A DNA stretch of 64,000 bases from Serpens sp035497915 (GCF_035497915.1 NZ_DATJCS010000051.1:138810-202809), one strand, 5' to 3'; positions 32,171 to 42,456 are shown, counted from the stretch's first letter. Numbers and translations are program-made. The notes: generated from the letters alone by a model not told the origin.

Positions 32171-34813
32171 ATGCCGATGCCTATGCCGGTCTCGCGACGG
32201 GCTCAATATCGCGCGCTGACGCTGTCCACCTTCGCCTTCACGCTGTGCTTCGCGGTCTGGACGGTTTTTTCGATCCTTGGCTTGCAGATCAAGGAAGAAT
32301 TCACCCTTAGCGACACCCAGCTCGGTCTGCTGATGGCCACGCCGGTGCTGTCCGGCTCGCTGACCCGCCCCCTGCTCGGCTGGCTGACCGATCGCTACGG
32401 CGGACGCTGGGTGTTCGGCTTGCTGATGCTGATCTCCGCCCTGTGCATCTACCTGCTCACCTTCGCCGACAGCTATCCCCTGCTGCTGATCGGCGCTCTC
32501 GGCATTGGCCTGGCCGGCGGCGGCTTCAGCGTTGGCGTGGCCTACACGTCCGCCTGGTTCGAACCCGAGCGCCAGGGCACCGCGCTGGGCATCTTCGGTG
32601 CAGGCAACGTGGGCGCCGGCCTGACCAACTTCGTCGCGCCCTTCCTGCTGCTGGCCCTCGGCTGGCAGGGCACCGCCCTGGTGTATGCCAGCGTGCTGGC
32701 GGCCACCGGCGTGGGCTTCATTCTGCTCGCCCGGCCCGACCCGCAAAGCGGCATGCGCCGGGCAGAAGCCATGCCCCTCGCCCAGCAACTGGCGCCGCTC
32801 GCCGAGATGCGCGTCTGGCGTTTTTCCCTGTACTACTTCTTCGTGTTCGGCGCCTTCATCGCCCTGGCGCTGTGGTTGCCCCATTACCTGATGCAGGTCT
32901 ACGGCCTGAGCCTTGCCGCTGCCGGCACGGTGGCGGCCCTGTATACGGTTCCGGCCTCGGTGTTCCGCATTCTGGGCGGCTGGCTGTCGGATCGCTATGG
33001 CGCGCGCCGGGTCATGTACTGGACTTTGACCGCCTCGGTGCTCTGCACCTTCCTGCTCAGCTATCCCCCGACCCGCTACACCGTTACCGGCGTCGAAGGC
33101 GAGATCAGCTTCTCCCTGACCCTGAACGTGGTCGGCTTCGCCCTGTTGACCATGGTGCTGGGCTTCTTCATGTCGCTGGGCAAGGCCGCCGTGTTCAAGC
33201 ACATCCCGGCCTACTATCCCCGGCACGTCGGTATCGTCGGCGGCGTGGTCGGCATGGTCGGCGGCCTGGGCGGCTTCTTCCTGCCGCTGACCTTCGGCAT
33301 GCTCAACGACGTGGTTGGCATCTGGCAGAGCACCTTCATGCTGCTGTTCCTGATCGCCGCCGGCGCCCTGGCCTGGATGCATTACGCGATCCGCATGGCC
33401 GAGCGGGTGGAATGGCCCGCACAGCGCGAGGTCAGCGACCTGCCGGAACTGTCCACCCCCGGCAGCCTGGTGCTGACCGACTGGCGACCGGAAGACGCGA
33501 CCTTCTGGAGCGATACCGGCGAGCGCATCGCCCGGCGCAACCTGTGGATCTCCATCCCCAACCTGCTGCTGGGCTTCGCCATCTGGATGGTCTGGTCGGT
33601 GGTCATCGCCCGCCTGCCCCAGGTCGGCTTCGACTACACCCCCAACCAGCTGTTCTGGCTGGCCGCCCTGCCCGGCCTGTCCGGCGCGACCTTGCGCATC
33701 TTCTACAGCTTCATGGTGCCAATCTTCGGCGGTCGGCGCTGGACCGCCCTGTCCACCGCATCTCTGCTGCTGCCGGCACTGTGGATCGGTGTCGCCGTGC
33801 AGGACCCGGAGACCCCCTATCTGGTGATGCTGATCCTTGCCCTGCTGTGCGGCCTGGGCGGCGGCAACTTCTCTTCCAGCATGGCCAACATCTCCTTCTT
33901 CTATCCCAAGGCCTCCAAGGGCAAGGCCATGGGCCTGAACGCCGGGCTCGGCAATCTGGGCGTCAGCGTCATGCAGTTCCTGGTGCCGGTCGTCATCACC
34001 ATGGGGGTATTCGGCGCCCTGGGCGGCGAACCGGCGTTAACCGCCAGCGGCCAGCAGCTGTGGCTGCAGAACGCCGGGTTCATCTGGGTGCCGTTCATCA
34101 TCATTGCCACCCTGGCGGCCTGGTTCGGCATGAATGACATCGCCAGCGCCAGGTCCTCGTTCGCCGACCAGCTGGTGATCTTCAAGCGCAAGCACACCTG
34201 GCTGATGAGCGTGCTGTACACCGGCACCTTCGGCAGCTTCATCGGCTTCTCGGCGGCCTTCCCGCTGCTGTCCCGCAGCCTGTTCCCCGAGGTGGATGTC
34301 CTCAAGATCGCCTTCCTTGGCCCGCTGATCGGTGCCCTGAGCCGGGCCTTTTCCGGCGGTCTGGCCGATCGCTTCGGCGGCGCGCGGGTCAGTTTCTGGG
34401 TCTATGCGGCGATGGCCATCTGCGTGCTGGGCGTACTGTTCTTCCTCGAAGCGCGCAGCTTTGCCGGCTTCTTCGTCATGTTCCTGCTGCTGTTCTTCTT
34501 TTCCGGGGTGGGCAACGCTAGCACCACGCAGATGATTCCAGCGATCTTCCGTCACCAGACGCCGCGCCTGCACCCGCACCTGCCACCCGCCGAGCAGCAA
34601 CGGCAAAGCGAGAAGGAATCCGCCGCCGCGGTGGGCTTCATTTCGGCGGTGGCCGCCTATGGCGCCTTCTTCATTCCCAAGGCCTACGGTACCTCCCTGG
34701 CCATGACCGGCAGCGCGGCGCCGGCGCTGTACGGTTTCATCCTCTTCTACTCTCTGTGCATCGCGCTGACCTGGTTCTATTACACCCGCCGCAATGCGGA
34801 GGTGCCCTGCTGA
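32171..34813 (+). CDS. narK: Fused NarK1-NarK2 nitrate/nitrite transporter
   Basis: One 880-residue membrane protein made of two complete major-facilitator modules of about 12 segments each. Residues about 1-420 are NarK1-like (nitrate/H+ symporter; GLAGGGFSVGVAYTSAWF nitrate signature), and about 450-880 are NarK2-like (nitrate/nitrite antiporter; LLCGLGGGNFSSSMANISFF). A charged linker (RVEWPAQREVSDLPE) joins them. Such fusions occur in Paracoccus; in P. aeruginosa the two are separate genes. It would feed nitrate to NarG and remove nitrite. GGGAG precedes ATG at 32171; earlier in-frame codons are excluded. It heads the nar operon, 50 bases before narG. No Anr box or NarL sites were clear in the 225 bases upstream. 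Confidence 0.93.
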   Translation: MPMPMPVSRRAQYRALTLSTFAFTLCFAVWTVFSILGLQIKEEFTLSDTQLGLLMATPVLSGSLTRPLLGWLTDRYGGRWVFGLLMLISALCIYLLTFADSYPLLLIGALGIGLAGGGFSVGVAYTSAWFEPERQGTALGIFGAGNVGAGLTNFVAPFLLLALGWQGTALVYASVLAATGVGFILLARPDPQSGMRRAEAMPLAQQLAPLAEMRVWRFSLYYFFVFGAFIALALWLPHYLMQVYGLSLAAAGTVAALYTVPASVFRILGGWLSDRYGARRVMYWTLTASVLCTFLLSYPPTRYTVTGVEGEISFSLTLNVVGFALLTMVLGFFMSLGKAAVFKHIPAYYPRHVGIVGGVVGMVGGLGGFFLPLTFGMLNDVVGIWQSTFMLLFLIAAGALAWMHYAIRMAERVEWPAQREVSDLPELSTPGSLVLTDWRPEDATFWSDTGERIARRNLWISIPNLLLGFAIWMVWSVVIARLPQVGFDYTPNQLFWLAALPGLSGATLRIFYSFMVPIFGGRRWTALSTASLLLPALWIGVAVQDPETPYLVMLILALLCGLGGGNFSSSMANISFFYPKASKGKAMGLNAGLGNLGVSVMQFLVPVVITMGVFGALGGEPALTASGQQLWLQNAGFIWVPFIIIATLAAWFGMNDIASARSSFADQLVIFKRKHTWLMSVLYTGTFGSFIGFSAAFPLLSRSLFPEVDVLKIAFLGPLIGALSRAFSGGLADRFGGARVSFWVYAAMAICVLGVLFFLEARSFAGFFVMFLLLFFFSGVGNASTTQMIPAIFRHQTPRLHPHLPPAEQQRQSEKESAAAVGFISAVAAYGAFFIPKAYGTSLAMTGSAAPALYGFILFYSLCIALTWFYYTRRNAEVPC

Positions 34814-34863
34814 AGTCTCAGCACCCAACGGGGTCTGCCTGAGCCCCGTTCAGGAGGAAACAA

Positions 34864-37800
34864 ATGAGTCATTTCATTGACCGCCTGAGATACCTCGTCA
34901 AACGCCCGCCGGAATTCGCCGACGGCCACGGCGAAACCCGTGACGAAACCCGCGAGTGGGAAGATGGGTACCGCCAGCGCTGGCAGTACGACAAGATCGT
35001 GCGCTCCACCCACGGGGTGAACTGCACCGGCTCGTGCAGCTGGAAGGTCTACGTGAAGAACGGCCTGGTCACCTGGGAAACCCAGCAGACCGACTACCCG
35101 CGCACCCGCCCCGACCTGCCCAACCACGAGCCGCGTGGCTGTCCGCGCGGGGCCAGCTACAGCTGGTACATCTACAGCGCCAACCGTCTCAAGTACCCGC
35201 TGATCCGCAAGCCGCTGATCCAGCTGTGGCGCGCCGCACTGGCGCAGCACGCGGACCCGGTGGACGCCTGGGCGAGCATCGTCGAGGACCCGGCCAGGAC
35301 CAAACAGTACAAACACGACCGTGGCCTGGGCGGTTTCGTGCGCGCCGACTGGGACGAGATGCAGACCCTGATCGCCGCCGCCAACGTCTACACCATCAAG
35401 CAGTACGGCCCGGACCGGGTGATCGGTTTCTCGCCAATCCCGGCCATGTCCATGGTCAGCTACGCCGCCGGCACCCGTTACCTGTCGCTGATCGGCGGGG
35501 TGTGCCTGTCCTTCTACGACTGGTACTGCGACCTGCCACCCTCCAGCCCGCAGACCTGGGGCGAGCAGACCGACGTGCCGGAATCCGCCGACTGGTACAA
35601 CTCCGGCTACATCATCGCCTGGGGCTCCAACGTCCCGCAGACGCGCAGCCCGGACGCGCACTTCTTCACCGAGGTGCGCTACAAGGGCACCAAGACGGTG
35701 GCGATCACCCCGGATTACGCAGAAGTCTCCAAGCTCTGCGATGAATGGCTGAGCCCGAAACAGGGCACCGACTCGGCGCTGGCCATTGCCATGGGCCATG
35801 TGATCTTCAAGGAATTCCACCTGGAGAAGCCCAGCGCCTACTTCACCGATTACGTGCGCCGCTACACCGACATGCCGATGCTGGTGGAGCTGGAAACCCG
35901 CGCCGATGGCAGCCTGGTGCCCGGCAAGCAGCTGCGCGCCAGTGACTTCGCCGACCACCTGGGCCAGGCCAACAATCCCGAATGGAAGACCCTGGCCTGG
36001 GATGAAACCGGCGACCGCCTGGTGGTGCCTCGCGGCTCCATCGGCTTTCGCTGGGGCGAGGACGGCCACTGGAATCTGGAGCCAGTGGATGCCGACGGCC
36101 AGGAAGTCTCCCTGACGCTGTCACTGCTCGGTCGCCATGACGAGGTGGCGCGGGTCGGCTTCCCCTACTTCGGCGGTATCGAGCATCAGCACTTCCCGCA
36201 CCTGAAGGTGCGCGACGTGCTCTATCACCATGTGCCAGCCAAGCGTCTGCAACTGGCCGATGGCCGCAGCGTGCTGGCGGTGACGGTGTTCGACCTGATG
36301 GCCGCCAACCACGGCATAGACCGGGGCCTGCTGGCCACGACCGGTGGCAGCGGCACCGACGACGGCGCCACAAGCTACGACCAGCCCAAGCCCTATACGC
36401 CGGCCTGGCAGGAAGCCATAACCGGCGTGCCGGCCGCCCAGGTGACCCGCCTGGCCCGCGAATTCGCCCAGAACGCGGACAAGACCCGGGGCCGTTCGAT
36501 GATCATCGTCGGCGCCGGCGTCAACCACTGGTACCACATGGATATGACCTACCGCGGCCTGATCAACCTGCTGATCCTGTGCGGTTGCATCGGTCAGACC
36601 GGCGGCGGCTGGGCGCATTACGTCGGCCAGGAAAAGCTGCGCCCGCAGACCGGCTGGACGCCGCTGGCCTTCGCGCTGGACTGGCACCGCCCGCCGCGGC
36701 ACATGAATGGCACTTCGTTCTTCTACAACCACTCCAGCCAGTGGCGTTTCGAAAAGCTCAAGGTCAAGGAAATCCTCTCGCCGCTGGCGCCGCCGGAGAA
36801 GTACAGCGGCAGCCTGATCGACTACAACGTGCGCGCCGAACGCATGGGCTGGCTGCCCAGCGCGCCGCAGCTGGACCGCAACCCGCTGCGCCTGGCCGCC
36901 GAGGCCCAGGCCGCCGGCAAGAGCACCAAGGACTACGTGGTCGAGCAGCTGAAAAGCGGCGCCCTGCGCTTCGCCGCGGAAGACCCGGACAATCCGGCCA
37001 ACTTCCCGCGCAACCTGTTCATCTGGCGTTCCAACCTGCTCGGTTCCTCCGGCAAGGGCCACGAATACATGCTGCGCTACCTGCTCGGCACCCGCCACGA
37101 CCTGCTCGGCAACGACCTGGGCAAGAGCGGCGAGGAAAAGCCCGAGGAAGTCGTCTGGCGCGACGAACCCGGCGAAGGCAAGCTCGACCTGCTGGTGACG
37201 CTGGATTTCCGCATGTCCACCTCCTGCCTGTACTCGGACATCGTGCTGCCGACCGCCACCTGGTACGAGAAGAACGATCTCAATACCTCGGACATGCACC
37301 CCTTCATCCATCCGCTGACCGCCGCCACCGACCCGGCCTGGGAGGCACGCAGCGACTGGGACATCTACGACGGCATCGCCCGGGCGTTCGCCAGGGTCTG
37401 CGTCGGCCACCTGGGCGAGGAAACCGATCTGGTGACCGTGCCCCTGCTGCATGACAGCCCCGGTGAACTGGCGCAGCCCGAGGTGCTCGACTGGAAGCGC
37501 GGCGAGTGCGAGCCGATTCCCGGCAAGACCATGCCCTCGCTGGTCGAGGTCAAGCGCAACTATCCGGAAACCTACGAGCGCTTCAGCTCCATCGGCCCGT
37601 TGCTGGACACCCTGGGCAACGGCGGCAAGGGCATCACCTGGAAGACCGAGGAGGAAGTCGAGCTGCTCGGCAAACTCAACTACCGCAAGCCGGACGGCGC
37701 GGCCAAGGGCCGCCCGCGCCTCGCCTCGGCCACCGATGCCGCCGAGATGATCCTCACCCTGGCGCCGGAAACCAACGGCAACGTGGCGGTCAAGGCCTGG

Positions 37801-38634
37801 GCGGCGCTGTCGAAGATCACCGGCCTCGACCACACGCACCTGGCGCTGCCCAAGGAGGACGAGAAGATCCGCTTCCGCGACCTGGTCGCCCAGCCGCGCA
37901 AGATCATCTCCAGCCCCACCTGGTCAGGTCTGGAAGACGAGCATGTGTCCTACAACGCCTGCTACACCAACGTCCACGAACTGATCCCCTGGCGCACCCT
38001 GAGCGGCCGCCAGCAGTTCTACCAGGACCATCCCTGGATGCGCGATTTCGGCGAAAGCCTGATGGTCTACCGCCCACCGATCGACACCAAGGCGCCGGCC
38101 GGCGTGGCCGAGCACAAGGCGATCAGCAACGGCAACCCGGAGATCATTCTCAACTGGATCACCCCGCACCAGAAATGGGGCATCCACTCCACCTACAGCG
38201 ACAACCTGATCATGCAGGTGCTGTCGCGCGGCGGTCCCATCGTGTGGATTTCCGAAACCGACGCCAAACGCATCGGCGTCGAGGACAACGACTGGATCGA
38301 GCTGTACAACGCCAACGGTGCGGTGTCGGCCCGCGCGGTGGTCAGCCAGCGGGTCAAACCCGGCATGGTGCTGATGTACCACGCCCAGGAACGCATCCTG
38401 AACACCCCCGGCAGCGAGATCTCCGGCACCCGTGGCGGCATTCACAACTCGGTGACCCGCGTGTGCCCCAAGCCCACCCACATGATCGGCGGCTACGCCC
38501 AGCTGTCCTATGGCTTCAACTACTACGGCACGGTCGGCTCCAACCGCGACGAGTTCGTCATCGTGCGCAAGATGAAGCACGTCAACTGGCTGGACGGTGA
38601 AGGCAATGACTACACCCAGGAGGCCGTGAAATGA
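34864..38634 (+). CDS. narG: Respiratory nitrate reductase alpha subunit NarG
   Basis: A 1256-residue molybdenum enzyme subunit on the cytoplasmic face of the membrane, reducing nitrate to nitrite. The FS0 iron-sulfur cluster ligands are His50, Cys54 and Cys58 (STHGVNCTGSC) with Cys93 (GCPRG). Asp223 in YCDLPPSS corresponds to the Mo-ligating Asp of E. coli NarG. SADWYNSGYIIAWGSN and HWYHMDMTYRGL are family blocks for bis-MGD binding. It has no cleavable export signal, as expected for membrane-bound NarG. AGGAGGAAAC precedes ATG. It overlaps narH by 4 bases (ATGA). Confidence 0.98.
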   Translation: MSHFIDRLRYLVKRPPEFADGHGETRDETREWEDGYRQRWQYDKIVRSTHGVNCTGSCSWKVYVKNGLVTWETQQTDYPRTRPDLPNHEPRGCPRGASYSWYIYSANRLKYPLIRKPLIQLWRAALAQHADPVDAWASIVEDPARTKQYKHDRGLGGFVRADWDEMQTLIAAANVYTIKQYGPDRVIGFSPIPAMSMVSYAAGTRYLSLIGGVCLSFYDWYCDLPPSSPQTWGEQTDVPESADWYNSGYIIAWGSNVPQTRSPDAHFFTEVRYKGTKTVAITPDYAEVSKLCDEWLSPKQGTDSALAIAMGHVIFKEFHLEKPSAYFTDYVRRYTDMPMLVELETRADGSLVPGKQLRASDFADHLGQANNPEWKTLAWDETGDRLVVPRGSIGFRWGEDGHWNLEPVDADGQEVSLTLSLLGRHDEVARVGFPYFGGIEHQHFPHLKVRDVLYHHVPAKRLQLADGRSVLAVTVFDLMAANHGIDRGLLATTGGSGTDDGATSYDQPKPYTPAWQEAITGVPAAQVTRLAREFAQNADKTRGRSMIIVGAGVNHWYHMDMTYRGLINLLILCGCIGQTGGGWAHYVGQEKLRPQTGWTPLAFALDWHRPPRHMNGTSFFYNHSSQWRFEKLKVKEILSPLAPPEKYSGSLIDYNVRAERMGWLPSAPQLDRNPLRLAAEAQAAGKSTKDYVVEQLKSGALRFAAEDPDNPANFPRNLFIWRSNLLGSSGKGHEYMLRYLLGTRHDLLGNDLGKSGEEKPEEVVWRDEPGEGKLDLLVTLDFRMSTSCLYSDIVLPTATWYEKNDLNTSDMHPFIHPLTAATDPAWEARSDWDIYDGIARAFARVCVGHLGEETDLVTVPLLHDSPGELAQPEVLDWKRGECEPIPGKTMPSLVEVKRNYPETYERFSSIGPLLDTLGNGGKGITWKTEEEVELLGKLNYRKPDGAAKGRPRLASATDAAEMILTLAPETNGNVAVKAWAALSKITGLDHTHLALPKEDEKIRFRDLVAQPRKIISSPTWSGLEDEHVSYNACYTNVHELIPWRTLSGRQQFYQDHPWMRDFGESLMVYRPPIDTKAPAGVAEHKAISNGNPEIILNWITPHQKWGIHSTYSDNLIMQVLSRGGPIVWISETDAKRIGVEDNDWIELYNANGAVSARAVVSQRVKPGMVLMYHAQERILNTPGSEISGTRGGIHNSVTRVCPKPTHMIGGYAQLSYGFNYYGTVGSNRDEFVIVRKMKHVNWLDGEGNDYTQEAVK

Positions 38635-40187
38635 AGATTCGTTCGCAAGTCGGCATGGTCATGAACCTGGACAAGTGCATCGGCTGCCACACCTGCTCGA
38701 TCACCTGCAAGAACGTCTGGACCAGCCGCGAAGGCATCGAATACGCCTGGTACAACAACGTCGAGACCAAGCCCGGCATCGGCTACCCCAAGGAATGGGC
38801 CAACCAGAAGAAGTGGCGCGGCGGCTGGGTGCGCAACGCCGACGGCAGCATCAACCCGCGTATCGGCGGCAAATGGCGGGTGCTGGCGAACATCTTCGCC
38901 AACCCCGACCTGCCGGAAATCGACGACTACTACGAACCCTTCACCTTCAACTACCAGCACCTGCACACCGCCAAGGCCGGCGAGCACCAGCCCACCGCGC
39001 GGCCGCGCTCGCGCATTTCCGGGCAACGCATGAAGAAGATCGAATGGGGGCCCAACTGGGAGGAAATCCTCGGCACCGAATTCGCCAAGCGCCGCAAGGA
39101 CATCAACTTCGATCAGATCCAGGCGGACATCTACGGCCAGTTCGAACATACCTTCATGCTCTACCTGCCGCGCCTGTGCGAGCACTGCCTGAACCCCAGC
39201 TGCGTGGCGTCCTGCCCGAGCGGCGCGATCTACAAGCGCGAGGAAGACGGCATCGTGCTGATCGACCAGGACAAGTGCCGGGGCTGGCGCATGTGCATCT
39301 CCGGCTGCCCGTACAAGAAGATCTATTACAACTGGAAGAGCGGCAAATCCGAGAAGTGCATCTTCTGCTTCCCGCGCATCGAGGCCGGCCAGCCCACGGT
39401 GTGCTCGGAAACCTGCGTGGGGCGCATCCGCTACCTGGGCGTGCTGCTGTATGACGCCGACCGCATCGGCGAAGTGGCGGCCGCCGAGGACGAGCGCGAC
39501 CTGTACCGCCGCCAGTGTGACATCTTCCTCAACCCCAACGCCCCGGCCATCATCGAGCAGGCCCGCAAGGACGGCGTGCCGGACAGCGTGATCAAGGCCG
39601 CCCAGGCCTCGCCGGTGTACAAGCTGGCCATGGACTGGGGCCTGGCGCTGCCGCTGCACCCGGAGTTCCGCACCCTGCCAATGGTCTGGTACGTGCCGCC
39701 GCTCTCCCCCATCCAGTCCGCCGCCGAGGCCGGACACGTGGAGTTCGACGGCGTGCTGCCGAAGATCGAGTCGCTGCGCATCCCGGTGCGCTACCTGGCC
39801 AACATGCTCACCGCCGGTGACGAGGCGCCCGTGGTGCTGGCCCTCAAGCGGCTGATGGCGATGCGCGTGTTCATGCGCGGCAAGCACGTGGACGGCACCG
39901 TCGATACGAAGGTGCTGGAACAGGTCGGTCTCAGCCAGGCCCAGGTCGAGGACATGTATCGCTACCTGGCCATCGCCAACTACGAGGATCGCTTCGTGAT
40001 CCCCACCGCCCACCGCGAGATGGCGCGCGATGCCTACCCCGAGCGCAATGGCTGCGGGTTCACCTTCGGCAATGGCTGCCAGGGTGGCAAGAGCGAGACC
40101 AGCCTGTTCGGCGGCCGCAAGGCCACCACCACCCTGGTCAAGCCCGCCGAGGAGTTCGACCCGCTGGAGGACATGCGCCGTGACTAG
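38631..40187 (+). CDS. narH: Respiratory nitrate reductase beta subunit NarH
   Basis: A 518-residue electron-transfer subunit carrying three [4Fe-4S] clusters and one [3Fe-4S] cluster. Cysteine groups are CIGCHTCSITC, CEHCLNPSCVASCP, CRGWRMCISGCP (Trp in the position of a missing Cys, the mark of the 3Fe cluster) and CIFCFPRIEAGQPTVCSETC. It passes electrons from NarI hemes to NarG. It overlaps narG by ATGA and narJ by 8 bases, so narGHJ are translationally coupled. The C-terminus has a second Cys pair in NGCGFTFGNGCQGG, typical of NarH. Confidence 0.98.
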   Translation: MKIRSQVGMVMNLDKCIGCHTCSITCKNVWTSREGIEYAWYNNVETKPGIGYPKEWANQKKWRGGWVRNADGSINPRIGGKWRVLANIFANPDLPEIDDYYEPFTFNYQHLHTAKAGEHQPTARPRSRISGQRMKKIEWGPNWEEILGTEFAKRRKDINFDQIQADIYGQFEHTFMLYLPRLCEHCLNPSCVASCPSGAIYKREEDGIVLIDQDKCRGWRMCISGCPYKKIYYNWKSGKSEKCIFCFPRIEAGQPTVCSETCVGRIRYLGVLLYDADRIGEVAAAEDERDLYRRQCDIFLNPNAPAIIEQARKDGVPDSVIKAAQASPVYKLAMDWGLALPLHPEFRTLPMVWYVPPLSPIQSAAEAGHVEFDGVLPKIESLRIPVRYLANMLTAGDEAPVVLALKRLMAMRVFMRGKHVDGTVDTKVLEQVGLSQAQVEDMYRYLAIANYEDRFVIPTAHREMARDAYPERNGCGFTFGNGCQGGKSETSLFGGRKATTTLVKPAEEFDPLEDMRRD

Positions 40188-40938
40188 CACCGACACCGTT
40201 CAGGGTCTGCGCAGCCTGCGCGTGCTGGCGCGCCTGCTCGACTACCCGACCGCCGAGCTGCAGGCGGCCGCCGATGAACTGGCGGCCATCCTGCACGGCG
40301 AAACCCGCCTGCAACCCGGCCTGCGCCAGCGCTTCGCCGACTGGTGCCAGCGCCTGGCCGACAGCGAGCTGCTGGACCTGCAGGCCGAATACGTCGAGCT
40401 GTTCGACCGCGGGCGCGCCACCTCGCTGCTGCTGTTCGAGCATGTGCACGGCGAGTCGCGGGATCGCGGCCAGGCGATGGTCGATCTGCTCGCCGAGTAC
40501 GAGACGGCGGGGTTCCGGCTTTCCGCCCGGGAACTGCCGGACCACCTGCCGCTGTTTCTCGAATACCTGTCGACCCGCGACGAAGCGGACATCGGCCGCT
40601 GGCTGGGCGAAATCAGCCACATCCTTGCCCTGCTCACCGCGCGCCTGGAGGAGCGTGACGCCGAGCACGCCCTGGTGCCTCACGCACTTCTGGCGCTGAT
40701 CGACGCCACCGACCTGATCGACCAGCACCGCCCCACCGTGGCCGCCGAGGAGCCGGACCATACGCCCCAGGCGCTGGACAAGGTCTGGGAGGAGGAAATG
40801 GTGCGCTTTTCCGCCGAGTCCGACGACGACTGCGCCCTGCAGTCCGCCGAGGGACGCCGGCTGGCCGAGCGCAAGTATCAGGCCACAACGCAGGTCGTCA
40901 CCCTCATGCCCGCCAGTCCGTCATCGGATAGCCAATAG
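40180..40938 (+). CDS. narJ: Nitrate reductase assembly chaperone NarJ
   Basis: A 252-residue cytoplasmic chaperone of the TorD/NarJ family. It holds apo-NarGH during molybdenum cofactor insertion. GLRSLRVLARLLDYPTAEL, then DLQAEYVELFDRGRATSLLLFEHVHGES (read here as YVELFDRGRATSLL and LFEHVHGESRDRGQAM) are the conserved blocks. The start is GTG at 40180, overlapping the end of narH by 8 bases; the longer open frame before it is a low-complexity shadow of narH. The acidic C-terminal tail is ordinary. narI follows after 13 bases. Confidence 0.96.
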   Translation: MTSTDTVQGLRSLRVLARLLDYPTAELQAAADELAAILHGETRLQPGLRQRFADWCQRLADSELLDLQAEYVELFDRGRATSLLLFEHVHGESRDRGQAMVDLLAEYETAGFRLSARELPDHLPLFLEYLSTRDEADIGRWLGEISHILALLTARLEERDAEHALVPHALLALIDATDLIDQHRPTVAAEEPDHTPQALDKVWEEEMVRFSAESDDDCALQSAEGRRLAERKYQATTQVVTLMPASPSSDSQ

Positions 40939-40951
40939 AAGGAGAGCCCCC

Positions 40952-41635
40952 ATGTTCTTCGAATACCTGCAGCACCTGATCTATGGCTATTACCCCTACC
41001 TGGCCGGCACCGTATTCCTGGTCGGCAGCCTGCTGCGCTTCGACCACGGGCAGTACACCTGGAAGGCGCACTCCAGCCAGATCCTCTCGAAAAAGAACAT
41101 GCGCCTGGCCAGCAACCTGTTCCATGTCGGCATCCTGGTGATCTTCTTCGGCCACCTGTTCGGCATGCTCACGCCGCACTGGATGTACGGACGATTCATC
41201 AGCGCCGGCGACAAGCAGCTGCTGGCCATCATCATTGGCGGCATCGCCGGGGCCATGGTGGTGGTCGGCGGCGCCATGCTGCTGTACCGGCGCTTCTTCA
41301 ACCCGAGGGTCAAGGCCACCTCGGGGGTCATGGACAACCTGATCCTCGTGCTGCTCGTCTTCCAGGCCGCCCTGGGCATGGTCACCATCATCTTTTCCCT
41401 CGGCCACCTGGAGGGCGACGTGATGCTGACCCTTGCGTCCTGGGCGCAGGCCATCGTGTTCTTCAACGGCAACGCGGCGAATTACCTGGAAGAAGTCTCG
41501 TGGATCTACAAGGTGCATATCTTCGTCGGCCTGACGATCATCTTCCTGTTCCCCTTCACCCGGCTGGTGCACATCTGGAGCATTCCGCTGGGCTACCTGG
41601 GGCGCAACTACCAGATCGTGCGCAAGCGCGGCTGA
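40952..41635 (+). CDS. narI: Respiratory nitrate reductase gamma subunit NarI (cytochrome b)
   Basis: A 227-residue membrane anchor with five segments. Two b-type hemes are held by His58 and His68 (LFHVGILVIFFGHLFG) and by two His late in the protein (KVHIFVG and RLVHIW). It oxidises ubiquinol at the periplasmic side and delivers electrons to NarH. AGAAGGAGAG precedes ATG. The next gene, a PpiC-type isomerase, follows after 14 bases and is probably part of the operon. Confidence 0.98.
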   Translation: MFFEYLQHLIYGYYPYLAGTVFLVGSLLRFDHGQYTWKAHSSQILSKKNMRLASNLFHVGILVIFFGHLFGMLTPHWMYGRFISAGDKQLLAIIIGGIAGAMVVVGGAMLLYRRFFNPRVKATSGVMDNLILVLLVFQAALGMVTIIFSLGHLEGDVMLTLASWAQAIVFFNGNAANYLEEVSWIYKVHIFVGLTIIFLFPFTRLVHIWSIPLGYLGRNYQIVRKRG

Positions 41636-41649
41636 ACGGGAGGCCCGCG

Positions 41650-42456
41650 ATGGAACTGATCGATATCCAGAACCTGCAGGACGCGCCCGTTCCGGTGATT
41701 CGCGTTGGCGCGGTGGAATTCGGCGAGGCGGATATCGCCCGGGAAACGCCCTTCCACCCGGCGGCGACCCTGGCTGAAGCACAGCTGCAGGCCGCCCGCG
41801 CCCTGGTGGTGCGCGAATTGCTGCGGCAGCGTGCCGAGGTGCTGGGACTGTCGCTGCGCGACGCCGATGACGACCAGACGCTGGCCGCGCTGCTGGAACG
41901 CGAGCTGCAGGTTCCCGAACCGGACGAAGCGGCCTGCCGGCGCTTCTTCGAGCACAACCGCCAGCGCTTTGCCGAACCCTTGCTGCTGCGGGTGCGGCAC
42001 ATCCTGCTGGCGGCGGCGCCGGACGATGCCCGCGCGCGGGATGGGCAGTATCGGCTCGGTCAGAAGCTGCTGCGCCAGTTGCGCGAGGCGCCGGAACGCT
42101 TCACCGAGCTGGCGCAGCGCCATTCGGCCTGTCCGTCGAAGACGGATGGCGGCGAGCTGGGTTGGCTCGCGCCGGGGCAGACCGTGGCGGAACTGGACCG
42201 CGCCCTGCTCCATCTGCCCATCGGGCTGCACGAACGGCCGCTGGCCTCGCGCTACGGTTGGCACCTGATTGCCATCGATGAACGCCAGGAAGAGAAGCCG
42301 CTGCCCTACGAGCAGGTCGCCGAGCGGGTACGCCACAGCCTGCGTGAGCAGGCCACGCGCCGTGCCCTGCGCCACTACCTGCTGGCCCTGGAGGAAGAGA
42401 TCGGCGTCGAAGGCCTGAAACTGGACGCCGACGCCGATGGTGCGCTGATGCGCTGA
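41650..42456 (+). CDS. PpiC/NifM-type peptidyl-prolyl isomerase of the nar operon
   Basis: A 268-residue cytoplasmic protein with an N-terminal helical region and a parvulin domain (about 118-215: LRVRHILLAAAPDDAR, FTELAQRHSACPSKTDGGEL, ASRYGWHLIAIDE). The arrangement matches NifM-like isomerases. In P. aeruginosa a gene of this type follows narI, so an accessory role in maturing nitrate reductase is likely but not proven here. GGGAGG precedes ATG at 41650. A strong hairpin directly after its stop closes the nar operon; the moa genes that follow in some pseudomonads are absent. Confidence 0.88.
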   Translation: MELIDIQNLQDAPVPVIRVGAVEFGEADIARETPFHPAATLAEAQLQAARALVVRELLRQRAEVLGLSLRDADDDQTLAALLERELQVPEPDEAACRRFFEHNRQRFAEPLLLRVRHILLAAAPDDARARDGQYRLGQKLLRQLREAPERFTELAQRHSACPSKTDGGELGWLAPGQTVAELDRALLHLPIGLHERPLASRYGWHLIAIDERQEEKPLPYEQVAERVRHSLREQATRRALRHYLLALEEEIGVEGLKLDADADGALMR

